Source: Sandaracinaceae bacterium (GTDB taxonomy: Bacteria; Myxococcota_A; Polyangia; Polyangiales; Sandaracinaceae). Taken from it: a DNA stretch of 64,000 nt. A program made the translations under genes and the position numbers. The notes beneath the pieces are model-generated. The model was not told the DNA's origin and did not search any database. It saw nothing but the letters and a program-made list of their open reading frames with translations. The DNA lies in the NCBI GenBank assembly GCA_019637095.1, contig JAHBWG010000006.1, forward strand, positions 114,673 to 178,672, read 5' to 3'. Positions 1 to 9,010 of this stretch are shown here, one piece after another; the first letter of the stretch is position 1; each line of letters starts with the position of its first letter.

Positions 1-1586
1 TGGCTCACCGCGCGGTAGAGCTCCATCGGGCGCAGGATGCCGAGCCCGACGAGGGCGTCGCCGAGGCGGCCGTCGTAGCGAGGGAGCATCGCGAGCGCCA
101 TGTCGAGCTCCATGCGCAGGATGGAGCCCTGCGCGACGAGGAACTCGCCGAGCAGCTCCGCGCCCATGTTGGAGGCGACGAAGTCGGGGCGGCCCTCGTT
201 GAAGTAGATGCGCTTCTGCCGCGCGCCGTCCCACAGGTAGAGGACGCCGGTCTCGCGCCCGACCGTGAGGCCGTGCACCGTCTTGAGCAGCCGGCCGCCC
301 TGCAGCACGCCGCGCCTCGTCGCGCCGGCCGGGGGCCCGCTCGGACCCGGGCGCAGCGCGTGGCTCTTCATGTAGCGCTGCAGCTCGGGCATGCGCCCGG
401 CGCTGTCGAACTCGCCCTCGTCCTTGCGCACGCGCGTGCCCGGCACGAGCTCGCCGAGCACGATGCGGCGCACCAGCTCGCTGAACGGCACCGGGCCCTC
501 GAACGAGCCGTCGGGGAGCATCAGCTCGTACATCGACGGAGGATCCATCGCGAGCGAGTCGAGCAGCCCGCGCGTCTCCGCCGACGCCGTCGACGACTCG
601 TCGAGGTCGACGAGGAAGGTCGGGCGCGCGCCCGCCTCCGGCGCGTCGAGGTCGCGGCCCGACTTGGGGACGAGCTCGAGCCGCTCGAGCAGCCGCGCGA
701 GCTCGCGCGGGCCGTAGCCGAGCTCGCCGCGCCGCTGGAGGATCTCGCGCAGGGTGTGCTCGAGCGTGCGCGCGCTCGGGCGGTGGCGCGGGTCGCGCTC
801 GAGCGCCCAGACGATGAGCTTGATGACGTCCTTCGGGATGTGCCCGCCGCGCCGGTGGAGCGTCTCGAGGTCGACGTTGCGGATCTGCAGGAGCACCTCG
901 AGGTCGCCGCTCTTGCCGAAGAGCGGCTCCGCGAGCAGGAGCTCCGCGAGCACGACGCCGAGCGTGAAGACGTCGCTCTTGGCGTCGACCGGGTCGCCGA
1001 CGACCTGCTCGGGCGACATGTAGCCGAGCTTGCCGCGGATGTGGCCGTCGTCGGTGCGCGAGACCGTCGTGCGGCAGCGCGCGATGCCGAAGTCGGTGAG
1101 CCGCACGCGGCCGGAGCGATCGAGCAGGAGGTTCGCGGGGCTCACGTCGCGGTGCACGATCGAGAGCGGCTTGCCCTCCTCGTCGCAGAGCTCGTGCGCG
1201 TAGGCGAGCGCGGTCGCCGCCTCGTGCGCGACGTGGAGCGCGGGGCCGAGCGGCACCGTCTCGCGGCGCCCCGCGACGGTGCGCAGCAGGCGCCCGACCG
1301 TGGTGCCCTCGACCATCTCCATCGCCATGAAGAGCGCGCCGCCGTGCTCGCCGAAGTCGAACACCTGCACGATGCCCGGGTGCTCGAGCCGCGCCGCGAG
1401 GCGCGCCTCGTCGATGAACATCCCGACGAACTCGGCGTCGCGCGCGTGCTGCGGCAGGATGCGCTTGAGCGCGACGCGCTTCTGGAAGCCGTGCGGGCCG
1501 AGGCGCCGCGCGACGAAGACCTCCGCCATCCCGCCGGCGGCGAGCCGGCGCTCGATTCGATAGGGGCCGAGAGTGTCGCGGAGCAC
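1..1586 (-). CDS. Ser/Thr protein kinase with C-terminal DUF4388-like domain (C-terminus outside window)
   Basis: This is a eukaryote-like Hanks kinase, presumably cytoplasmic, that phosphorylates Ser/Thr on unknown partners. Visible motifs are the glycine loop AAGGMAEVF at residues 17-25, the ATP lysine K41 (VALKR), the catalytic loop HRDVSPAN beginning at H145, DFGIA and GYMSPEQ. After residue ~330 comes a GYF-like segment (LPDGSFEGPVPFSELVRRI) and then a domain resembling DUF4388/PATAN. No membrane segment is seen before the edge. The start is a GTG with a good GGAAGGAAGG ribosome site just upstream. The gene is divergent from the kinase at 1699, with 112 bp shared between them. The stop lies beyond base 1. 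Confidence 0.9.
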   Translation of the reverse strand, partial: MLRDTLGPYRIERRLAAGGMAEVFVARRLGPHGFQKRVALKRILPQHARDAEFVGMFIDEARLAARLEHPGIVQVFDFGEHGGALFMAMEMVEGTTVGRLLRTVAGRRETVPLGPALHVAHEAATALAYAHELCDEEGKPLSIVHRDVSPANLLLDRSGRVRLTDFGIARCRTTVSRTDDGHIRGKLGYMSPEQVVGDPVDAKSDVFTLGVVLAELLLAEPLFGKSGDLEVLLQIRNVDLETLHRRGGHIPKDVIKLIVWALERDPRHRPSARTLEHTLREILQRRGELGYGPRELARLLERLELVPKSGRDLDAPEAGARPTFLVDLDESSTASAETRGLLDSLAMDPPSMYELMLPDGSFEGPVPFSELVRRIVLGELVPGTRVRKDEGEFDSAGRMPELQRYMKSHALRPGPSGPPAGATRRGVLQGGRLLKTVHGLTVGRETGVLYLWDGARQKRIYFNEGRPDFVASNMGAELLGEFLVAQGSILRMELDMALAMLPRYDGRLGDALVGLGILRPMELYRAVS

Positions 1587-1698
1587 GCCCTTCCTTCCCG
1601 CAACGAGGCCAGAGGACGCCCTCAGTGTAGATCGTCGGAGGGGGGCGAGGGAAGCACCCCTTCCACGGGCGCGACCTCGTGTATCATCGAGCGGACCC

Positions 1699-3441
1699 AT
1701 GGGTACCGCACGCTCGAGCGCACGGGGCAAGAAGGACACCTACCTGGGCAAGGTCGTCGCCGGCCGCTACCGGCTCGAGACGCTCCTCGGCGAGGGCGGC
1801 ATGGGCGTGGTCTACCGCGCCCGGCACGTGCTCATCGATCGCGTCGTCGCGCTGAAGCTGATCCGGCCCGACCTGCGCGGCGAGACGCACCTGCGCGCGT
1901 GGATGCTGCGCGAGGCGCGCGCCGCGAACCGCGTCGATCACGCGCACATCGTGGAGATCCACGACGTCGGCGAGACGGAAGAGGGCGAGCTCTACCTGGT
2001 CATGGAGTACCTGACCGGGGCCGCGCTCTCGAGCGAGATCGCCAAGGGCCAGTTCCCGATCACGCGCGCGGTCGACGTCCTCGAGCAGATGACCGCGGCG
2101 CTCGCGCGCGCGCACGACCTCGGCGTGGTGCACCGCGATCTCAAGGCCGACAACATCATGCTCACGGTGCGCGGCGGCCGGCGCGACTTCGTGAAGATCC
2201 TCGACTTCGGGCTCGCCGCGCTCGCGCGCGATCCGCGCCTCGCGCCCAAGGGCGCGGTCTTCGGGACGCCCGAGTACATGTCGCCCGAGCAGGCGCGCGG
2301 CGACGACGCGATGCCCTCGAGCGACCTCTACGCGCTCGGCATCCTGTTCTTCGAGATGGTGACGGGGCAGCTCCCGTTCCGCTCGAGCGACCGCGACACG
2401 CTGCTCGAGATGCAGCGCACCGGCGCGCCGCCGCGGCCGAGCGCGCTGCGCCCCGATCTGCCCCCCGCCGCGGAGGGCATCATCCTCACGCTCCTCGAGA
2501 AGGACGCGAAGCGGCGCTTCCGCGACGGCCATCACCTCTCCGAGCAGCTCAAGGCGCTGCAGCGCACGCTGCCCTCGACGACGTGGGACGAGCAGCAGAA
2601 CGAGGCGCCGCGCCCCGAGCCGCCGCCGCCGCCCGCGCCGACGCTCGGCGTCGTCGACTGGAGCCGCCGCGCGTCGTACTTCGCGCGGATGGTGGCGCGC
2701 GCGTACCCGAACGGCCGCGCGCCGGTCGAGGTGCAGCAGGCCGCCGACACGATGTGGGATCTGTCGGCGCGCTCGAGCCGGCTCGAGGGCGAGCTCGCGT
2801 CGCACCAGAAGAAGCTCGAGGCGATCGAGCGGCGCGGGCGCGGGCTGCGCGCGGAGATCGGCCGCAAGGTCGAGGAGCTCGCCGAGGAGGAGTCGCGCAC
2901 GCTGCGCGACGTCACCGCGGAGCGGGCGCGGGTCGGCAAGCTGCAGCAGCGCCTCGGCGACGCGAACCAGACCTGGGAGCAGGCGCACCAGCGCGCGCTC
3001 GCCAGCGCGCGGGCGCCGGGCGCCGACGCGCGCACGGTGTTCGAGGAGGTCGGCGCGGCGCGTGCGCGCGCGCAGACGCTCTCCGAGGTGATCGCGGAGC
3101 ACCAGGAGCGCGTGCAGCAGAAGGAGAGCGCGGCGGCCGACCTGCGGCGGCAGATCGACGAGCTGCGCGCGCAGCTGCAGCGCTACAGCGAGGCGCTCGA
3201 GAACGACCTGAGCGCGGGGCGCGATCGCATCGCGACGCGCGTGCGCGAGGCGCTCGGGTTCGAGAAGAACATCGTGGAGGCGTCGAACCTCCTGATGAAG
3301 CACCTCGAGGGTCGCCCCGAGTGCACCGAGCTGATGGACGAGCTGCGCGACGCCGAGGCGCGCTTCCGCCGCCAGGAGATCCCCAGCGAGGTCGTCGCGA
3401 GCCCCCCCGCGCCGCCGCGCCCCGGCCAGCCCCTCCGCTGA
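1699..3441 (+). CDS. Ser/Thr protein kinase with long C-terminal coiled coil
   Basis: This 580-residue Hanks-type kinase has GEGGMGVVY at residues 31-39, K53 in VALKL, HRDLKADN from H145, the DFG aspartate at D169 and TPEYMSPEQ. The kinase domain ends near residue 295. A proline-rich linker (about 300-320) leads to ~250 residues rich in Glu, Arg, Gln and Ala in heptad-like order, predicted to be a coiled coil, and then a Pro/Ala tail. It has no transmembrane helix, unlike many bacterial PASTA-type kinases, so it is probably soluble and may dimerise or scaffold through the coil. I chose the ATG at 1699 because the kinase alignment begins right after it. It is convergent with the Ppx/GppA gene, 26 bp away. 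Confidence 0.92.
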   Translation: MGTARSSARGKKDTYLGKVVAGRYRLETLLGEGGMGVVYRARHVLIDRVVALKLIRPDLRGETHLRAWMLREARAANRVDHAHIVEIHDVGETEEGELYLVMEYLTGAALSSEIAKGQFPITRAVDVLEQMTAALARAHDLGVVHRDLKADNIMLTVRGGRRDFVKILDFGLAALARDPRLAPKGAVFGTPEYMSPEQARGDDAMPSSDLYALGILFFEMVTGQLPFRSSDRDTLLEMQRTGAPPRPSALRPDLPPAAEGIILTLLEKDAKRRFRDGHHLSEQLKALQRTLPSTTWDEQQNEAPRPEPPPPPAPTLGVVDWSRRASYFARMVARAYPNGRAPVEVQQAADTMWDLSARSSRLEGELASHQKKLEAIERRGRGLRAEIGRKVEELAEEESRTLRDVTAERARVGKLQQRLGDANQTWEQAHQRALASARAPGADARTVFEEVGAARARAQTLSEVIAEHQERVQQKESAAADLRRQIDELRAQLQRYSEALENDLSAGRDRIATRVREALGFEKNIVEASNLLMKHLEGRPECTELMDELRDAEARFRRQEIPSEVVASPPAPPRPGQPLR

Positions 3442-3467
3442 AGGGTGTTTCGAGGAGGCGCGAAGGA

Positions 3468-5024
3468 TCACGCGGTGAGCACGGGGCCGCGGTTGTCGCC
3501 GAGCTCGAAGCGGAGCTCGACCTCGAAGGTCTTCTCGAACAGCTCGGCCTTGCGGCGCGCGGTCCACACCTCGAGGGCGAGGTCGCCGGTGCCGTGCGGC
3601 GTGATCGAGACGAGCCCGGGGCCGAGCTCGATGTCGAGGTGCCGGACCTTGCTCCGGTGGCCGCGGTCGAGCGCGTCCGCGATTCGAAGCAAGGAAGCCA
3701 GCTTGCGCACGCGGCGGCGGTCCGCCGGGCCGAGCCGCTTGTAGAGCGTGTGCTTGGCGCTCGGCACGGCGCGGCGGTGGTAGCGCGCGACGCACGCGAC
3801 GACCGCGCGCTGCTCGACGCTCAGGCCCATCAGGTCGGTGTTCTCGATGATGTACTGCGAGTGCTTGTGGTGCGCGGCCGAGCTGATGAAGTCCCCGACG
3901 TCGTGCAGGAGCGCCGACATGCGCAGGAGCTGCCGGTCGACGGGGCCGAGCGCGTGCACCGCCTGGAGCCGGTCGAAGAGCACGCAGGCGAGCCGGTCCA
4001 CCTGCGTCGCGTGCGGCTCGTCGAAGTGATAGCGCCGGCCGAGGTGGACCGCGGCGCGCGACATCGCCGCCTCGTCGACGCCGTAGTCCCAGACGCGGAA
4101 GTACTTGTCGACGAGCTCGACGGTGATGCCCTCCTTGAGGCCCACGCCGGGCGCGACGATCTCCTCGGTGCGCGCGAGGTCCGCGCAGCGCACGACGACG
4201 TAGAGCGCCGGCACGATCACGTCCGCGCGATCCTCGCGCAGGTCGTAGGCGGCCTGCCGCTCCGTCGGCGTGAGCTTCTTCATGCGCTCGAGGAGCGCGC
4301 GCGCCGTCGGCACGTGGATCATCGGCATGTCCGTGCTCGCGGCCGGGACACCCGGCACCGGGCAGAGGCGCGCGATCGCGTCGAAGTTGCCGCCGGTCCC
4401 CGCGACGACGTCGTAGCGGCGCCGACGGAACTGGTCCTCGACCGGCGCGAGCATGCGGTCCACGTAGTCGTTGAGGAGCTTCTCCTCCCGCGGCGTCACG
4501 GGCCCGTCCGCCGTGAGGAACGACTCGAGCAAGCGCACCGTGCCGATCTCGAGCGAGCTCGAGAAGCGCACCTCGTCGTGGTGGACCTCGGAGAGCTCGA
4601 GCGAGCCGCCGCCGAGGTCGACGAGGAGCGAGCGGTAACCGCCGAGCCGCAGCCGGCTCTCGACCGCGAGCTTCACGAGGCGCGCCTCCTCGGTGCCGCT
4701 GATCGACTCGAGCTGGATGCCCGCCTCCTTCTCCGCGCGGCGGATGAGCTCGGCGGAGTTCACCGCGTCGCGCGCCGACGCGGTGACGACCGCGCGCACC
4801 GCCGCGAGGTCGCGCGTCGCGAGCTCCTGCTTGAACTCGCGCAGCGCCTCGACGCACTGGTCGATCTTGGCCGGGTCGAGCTGGCCGGTGAGGAACACGC
4901 GGTGGCCGAGCCGCACCGGCCGGCGCAGCGAGACCTGCTTGCGCACGGTCTCGGCGTCGTCTGCGTCGACGACGAGGAGGCGGGAGGCGTTCGACCCGAT
5001 GTCGATGGACGCGAAGCTCGGCAC
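3468..5024 (-). CDS. Ppx/GppA family phosphatase with C-terminal HD domain
   Basis: The 518-residue protein belongs to the exopolyphosphatase/guanosine pentaphosphate phosphatase family, which hydrolyses terminal phosphates of polyphosphate or pppGpp. The N-terminal actin-like fold shows SIDIGSNASRLLVV (phosphate loop 1) and LLVDLGGGSLEL (second phosphate loop). The C-terminal third is an HD-type domain with LLHDVGDF (H374-D375) and the downstream H-rich segment HHKHSQY. Length matches full-size Ppx enzymes. The start is a GTG with only a weak ribosome site. It lies 64 bp downstream of the secernin-like gene on the same strand and may be cotranscribed. Polyphosphate and pppGpp substrates cannot be told apart from sequence. 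Confidence 0.88.
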   Translation of the reverse strand: MPSFASIDIGSNASRLLVVDADDAETVRKQVSLRRPVRLGHRVFLTGQLDPAKIDQCVEALREFKQELATRDLAAVRAVVTASARDAVNSAELIRRAEKEAGIQLESISGTEEARLVKLAVESRLRLGGYRSLLVDLGGGSLELSEVHHDEVRFSSSLEIGTVRLLESFLTADGPVTPREEKLLNDYVDRMLAPVEDQFRRRRYDVVAGTGGNFDAIARLCPVPGVPAASTDMPMIHVPTARALLERMKKLTPTERQAAYDLREDRADVIVPALYVVVRCADLARTEEIVAPGVGLKEGITVELVDKYFRVWDYGVDEAAMSRAAVHLGRRYHFDEPHATQVDRLACVLFDRLQAVHALGPVDRQLLRMSALLHDVGDFISSAAHHKHSQYIIENTDLMGLSVEQRAVVACVARYHRRAVPSAKHTLYKRLGPADRRRVRKLASLLRIADALDRGHRSKVRHLDIELGPGLVSITPHGTGDLALEVWTARRKAELFEKTFEVELRFELGDNRGPVLTA

Positions 5025-5088
5025 GCGCTCGGAGATAGACCGAATGCGCGCCGGAGTCGATGCCTTCGCGCGCGAGGCGGGCGGCGGC

Positions 5089-6342
5089 TCACGGCGCCGC
5101 GGGCACGGAGAGGCCCGCGCGCCGGTCGAACCGGCGCCAGGCGAGGTCGAAGAGGCGCCGCCGCCGGGGCGGCGACGACTCCACGACGCGGGCGTGCCAG
5201 CGCCGCGTCGCCGCGTCCGCGCGCGCGAACGCCTCTGCGGGCGGCGCGTCGAGCAGCGCCTCCTCGAGCGCGTCGCGCTCCGCGGCGAAGCGGGCGAGCC
5301 GGCGCGCGTGATCGCGCCCGACCGCGCGCGCGAACGCCTCGTGCCGCCAGAAGAGCGTCGCCGGATCCGCGCGCGCGCCGGGCGTGGGCCCGAGCGGCCA
5401 CGGCCCCTCGAAGGCGACCGGCTTGAAGATCGCGGTGCACGGGGTCGAGGTCGCGGTGACCCACACGCGCGGCCCCTCGGGCCCGAGCCGCGCGACGAGC
5501 GAGCCCGTGGTGTGCGAGATGCGCACCGGCCCGAAGCCCGCGTGCATGCACACGTCGGCGCCGGTGAGGCCCCGCGCCGGGTCGAACCGCTCCGGCGGCT
5601 CGGCGTGGCTGCGCAGGAACGCCATCAGCATCGCCGGGCGCAATGTCCCTTGCATCTCGCGGAGGAAGCACGCCGAGCGCGCCTGACGCGGCCGCCCGGC
5701 GGCGAAGCGCGTGAAGAGCCGATCGCTCTCGTCGGCCGCGAAGTCCGCGCCCGGCGCGAGCCCGCCGGATCGGTCGCCCGCGCGACCGATGGTCAGCGCG
5801 TTCGAGATGCTGCGCGTCGCGCGCACGCGCTCGGCCACCCACGCGCGCCCGCTCGTCTCGAGCGCCCACGCGCTCGACGCGTCGGCGATCAGGAACGCGT
5901 TGTCGTAGCGCAGCGAGCCGTCGTAGCCGGCCTCACCGCCCTGCCCGTGCGCCTCGAGCAGCGAGGTGATCACCTCGAGCGCCTCGTCCGCGCTCGCGGC
6001 GCGCTCGAGCCCGAGCCGCACGAGGTCCATCCCGAGGAGCGCCTCGCCGCGCCGGAGCACGCGCCGCGTGAACACCGCCTCGTTGCCGATCGCGACGCCG
6101 CGCGCGTTGACGCCCATCTCCGCGCCCCAGAGCCAGAACGGGCGGCACAGGATCGCGGCGTGCGTGCGGCGCGCCTGCGGGATCTCGAGGTAGGTGCAGC
6201 GCACGCGCGCGCCGGCCGGGTGCTCGTCGGCGGCGACGCGCTCGACCGCCTGCGCCTCGTTCGGGTGTCGATCGCTGTTCTTCGCGAACAGCGTCGCGCC
6301 ATCGCCGCTGGCCGCGCCGAGCGCGACGAGGGTGTCGCACAT
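5089..6342 (-). CDS. Secernin-like / peptidase C69 family Ntn-hydrolase
   Basis: The 417-residue protein begins MCDTLVALG. A cysteine directly after the initiator Met, followed by Asp-Thr, is the signature of the secernin/C69 dipeptidase family, in which the Cys becomes the N-terminal nucleophile of an Ntn hydrolase. Other family features are FAKNSDRHPNEAQ, the WGAEMGVNARGVAIGNEAV block and DGSLRYDNAF. Bacterial relatives are dipeptidases or acyl-amide hydrolases, and the substrate here is unknown. No signal peptide is seen. It lies upstream of Ppx/GppA on the same strand and is divergent from the beta-helix lipoprotein, about 100 bp away. Confidence 0.85.
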   Translation of the reverse strand: MCDTLVALGAASGDGATLFAKNSDRHPNEAQAVERVAADEHPAGARVRCTYLEIPQARRTHAAILCRPFWLWGAEMGVNARGVAIGNEAVFTRRVLRRGEALLGMDLVRLGLERAASADEALEVITSLLEAHGQGGEAGYDGSLRYDNAFLIADASSAWALETSGRAWVAERVRATRSISNALTIGRAGDRSGGLAPGADFAADESDRLFTRFAAGRPRQARSACFLREMQGTLRPAMLMAFLRSHAEPPERFDPARGLTGADVCMHAGFGPVRISHTTGSLVARLGPEGPRVWVTATSTPCTAIFKPVAFEGPWPLGPTPGARADPATLFWRHEAFARAVGRDHARRLARFAAERDALEEALLDAPPAEAFARADAATRRWHARVVESSPPRRRRLFDLAWRRFDRRAGLSVPAAP

Positions 6343-6441
6343 GCCCCGAGCGTAGCGCGGTCGCGCCCTGGCCGGTTCGTGGTTCGCGCCCGGCACCTGG
6401 GCTATGTTCAGCCCCGCCTGGGCCTTGGACTCGAGCCGGAG

Positions 6442-7824
6442 ATGATGATGCGAACGAGCGTTTGGAGCTTCTCGTGCGTGGTGGGCGTGTGCCTCCTCGC
6501 GGGCTGCGACGGAGGGAGCGCGGACTTCCCGAACGTCGACTGCGGGGACTTCCCCGCGCGCGCCAACTGCGTGCGCGTCGCGAGCGGCGACGCCGCCGGG
6601 CTGCTCGACGCGGTCAACGCGCTCGAGCCGAACACGGTGGTCATCCTCGGGAGCGGCACCTACGTCCTCGACAACCAGGTCACGATCCGCACGCCGCAGA
6701 TCACGATCACGGGCCAGGGCATGATGGACACGACCCTCGCCTTCGGGACGGCGACCTCGCAGATCAACGGGATCGACGCGGTCTCGAACGGCTTCGTGGT
6801 GCAGGACCTCACCGTGCTCGACGCCCCCAAGGACGGCATCCGCGTCGAGAACAGCGTCGGCGTGACCTACCGCCGCATCCGCGCGACCTGGACGAACGAG
6901 GCGGACTCGACGAACGGCGCCTACGGCATCTACCCCGTCCGCTGCGAGAACGTGCTCGTCGAGGACTGCGTCGCGGAGCGCTCGTCGGACGCCGGTCTCT
7001 ACGTCGGGCAGTGCATCAACGTGATCGTGCGCAACAACGTCGTGCGCGGGAACGTCGCGGGCCTCGAGATCGAGAACACGCAGTTCGCCGACGTCTACGG
7101 CAACCTCGCGGAGAACAACACCGCCGGCATCGTGGTGTTCGATCTGCCCGGCAACCCGGTCGTCGGCCGCGACGTGCGCCTGCGCGACAACCGCATCCTG
7201 AGCAACAACCTCGCGAACTTCGCCCCGGGCGGCACCGTCGCGATCATCCCGGCGGGGACCGGCACCTTCGCGCTCGCCTCGCGGCGCGTCGAGATCACCG
7301 GCAACACGTACACGAACAACCAGACCGGCGACATCGCGATCCTCAGCGGCCTCGTCGTCGACACGGACCCGGCGGTGTGGGACCTCGCGGAGGCCGATCT
7401 GATCGGCGACGTGAGCGGCCTGGGCCTGCCCGCGGGTACGATGCCCGGCACGGTCGCGAACTTCCGCACCGAGAACATCGTCGTCGCGAACAACACGCAC
7501 ACCGATGGCGGGCTCTCGCCGGACGTCTCGCGCGAGTTCGGCCTCTTGATCCGCGCGGTGTTCGGCGAGCGGCCCGTCTCGTCGGTGCTCTACGACACGA
7601 TCGGCGAGTCGATGTTCGACCCGAACGACGCCTCGATGAACAGCAACGACAACCGCATCTGCGCGGGCGGCAACACGGGCGGCAACGGCGTCGCGAGCCT
7701 CGACGTGCCGCGGCAGCTCGTCTCGATCGGCTCGCCGATCCTCGTGATCGACACCGCGCCCTTCGCGCCGTTCGACTGCACGAGCCTGAACGGCGGCCCG
7801 GTCGCGCCGGTGACGCTGCCGTGA
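6442..7824 (+). CDS. Right-handed parallel beta-helix repeat lipoprotein (TIGR03805-like)
   Basis: The protein has 460 residues if the first of three tandem ATGs is used. GCCGGAG lies directly before the first ATG, so the third (6448) has better spacing. The N-terminus is a lipoprotein signal with CLLAGC (C22). The body is a run of beta-helix rungs of the type '[37 protein letters not shown]', typical of pectate-lyase-fold proteins. It ends with its stop overlapping the next gene's GTG by 4 bp. I recall family TIGR03805 being paired with the neighbouring TIGR03806-type heme protein, and the same order is seen here. It probably acts at the cell surface or in the periplasm; its function is unknown. 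Confidence 0.85.
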   Translation: MMMRTSVWSFSCVVGVCLLAGCDGGSADFPNVDCGDFPARANCVRVASGDAAGLLDAVNALEPNTVVILGSGTYVLDNQVTIRTPQITITGQGMMDTTLAFGTATSQINGIDAVSNGFVVQDLTVLDAPKDGIRVENSVGVTYRRIRATWTNEADSTNGAYGIYPVRCENVLVEDCVAERSSDAGLYVGQCINVIVRNNVVRGNVAGLEIENTQFADVYGNLAENNTAGIVVFDLPGNPVVGRDVRLRDNRILSNNLANFAPGGTVAIIPAGTGTFALASRRVEITGNTYTNNQTGDIAILSGLVVDTDPAVWDLAEADLIGDVSGLGLPAGTMPGTVANFRTENIVVANNTHTDGGLSPDVSREFGLLIRAVFGERPVSSVLYDTIGESMFDPNDASMNSNDNRICAGGNTGGNGVASLDVPRQLVSIGSPILVIDTAPFAPFDCTSLNGGPVAPVTLP

Positions 7825-8987
7825 GCCGCTTGGCGCTCGCGCTCGCTGCGCTCGCGCTCGCGGGCTGCGACGACGGCCGCATGCGGATCGCGGACGGGCC
7901 CCCGCTCGTGCCGCGGACGGGGCGGCCGCCCGACCAGCTCTCGCACCTGCGCCTGTTCGAGTGGGACGCGGGCGCCTTCCGCTACAACGACCGCGTCGTC
8001 CCGTACGACCTGACGACGCCGCTCTTCACCGACTACGCGCTCAAGGAGCGCGCGATCTACGTGCCCGAGGGCGAGGCGATGGCCTACGACCCGGCGGTCC
8101 CGTTCGCGCTGCCGGTCGGCTCCGCGATCGTCAAGACGTTTTACTTCCCGCGGGACCTGCGCCGCCCCGACGAGGACCTCACGCTCATCGAGACGCGCGT
8201 GCTCGTCCACGGCCAGGACGGCTGGACCGCCTGGCCGTACGTGTGGAACGCGGAGCAGACGGAAGCCTTCTTGCGGGTCGGCGGCGAGACGCGCGCGATC
8301 ACCTTCATCGACGCGGAGGGGAGCGAGCGGACGGCGAGCTACCTGGTCCCCCAGCGCAACCAGTGCACGAGCTGCCACGAGCGCAACGTGGGGCCAGGCG
8401 GCGCCGCGGCGATGACGCCGATCGGCCCTGCCGCGCGCTACCTGAACCGCGACCTCGACTACGGCGCCGGCCCGGTGAACCAGCTCGCGCACTTCGCGGA
8501 GCGCGGGATGCTCAGCGGCCTGCCCGACCTCGGCGGCGTGCCGCGCGCGTACGACCTCACCGAGTACGAGGCCCGCGGCCTCGACGCGATCGCGCCCGGG
8601 GAGCTCGACTTCGCGGCGCGCAGCTACCTCGACATCAACTGCGCGCACTGCCACGACCCGCGCGGCACGCAGGGCGTCACCTCGCAGCTCTTCCTGCACC
8701 ACGACAGCACCTCGGCGTTCAACCTCGGCGTCTGCAAGCGGCCCGGCAGCGCCGGCGCGGGGACGGGCGGGCTGACGTACGACCTCGTGCCCGGGCGGCC
8801 CGACGAGTCGATCCTCGTCTTCCGCGTCGAGACGACGGAGGTCGGCGCGATGATGCCCCTGCTCGGCCGCTCGCTCCGGCACGACCGCGGCGCCGCGCTC
8901 GTGCGCGCGTGGGTCGCCGCGATGCCGCCGGTCGACTGCAACGCGATGGAGATGGAGATGGAAGAGGAGCCGCCGCCCGAGCCGTGA
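7821..8987 (+). CDS. Di-CXXCH lipoprotein, TIGR03806 (HNE_0200)-like
   Basis: The 388-residue exported lipoprotein has LALAGC (C16) as lipobox. Two CXXCH heme-attachment motifs are visible: CTSCH at C182-H186 and CAHCH at C274-H278, so it may be a periplasmic c-type cytochrome with one or two hemes. The C-terminus is acidic (MEMEMEEEPPPEP). It starts with GTG inside the preceding beta-helix gene (GTGA overlap), indicating translational coupling and a joint function. The pair resembles the uncharacterised TIGR03805/TIGR03806 tandem; this match is from memory of family descriptions. The substrate or redox partner is unknown. Confidence 0.82.
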   Translation: MSRLALALAALALAGCDDGRMRIADGPPLVPRTGRPPDQLSHLRLFEWDAGAFRYNDRVVPYDLTTPLFTDYALKERAIYVPEGEAMAYDPAVPFALPVGSAIVKTFYFPRDLRRPDEDLTLIETRVLVHGQDGWTAWPYVWNAEQTEAFLRVGGETRAITFIDAEGSERTASYLVPQRNQCTSCHERNVGPGGAAAMTPIGPAARYLNRDLDYGAGPVNQLAHFAERGMLSGLPDLGGVPRAYDLTEYEARGLDAIAPGELDFAARSYLDINCAHCHDPRGTQGVTSQLFLHHDSTSAFNLGVCKRPGSAGAGTGGLTYDLVPGRPDESILVFRVETTEVGAMMPLLGRSLRHDRGAALVRAWVAAMPPVDCNAMEMEMEEEPPPEP

Positions 8988-9010
8988 CGGCGGCGCGCTA
9001 TCCTCGGCCG

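Noticed and set aside
273..5426. Very long open frame on the plus strand across three genes
   Set aside because: Its translation is Arg/Ala/Glu-rich low-complexity sequence, which is the usual shadow of GC-rich coding on other frames. The kinase, Ppx and secernin genes explain the region with clear domains.
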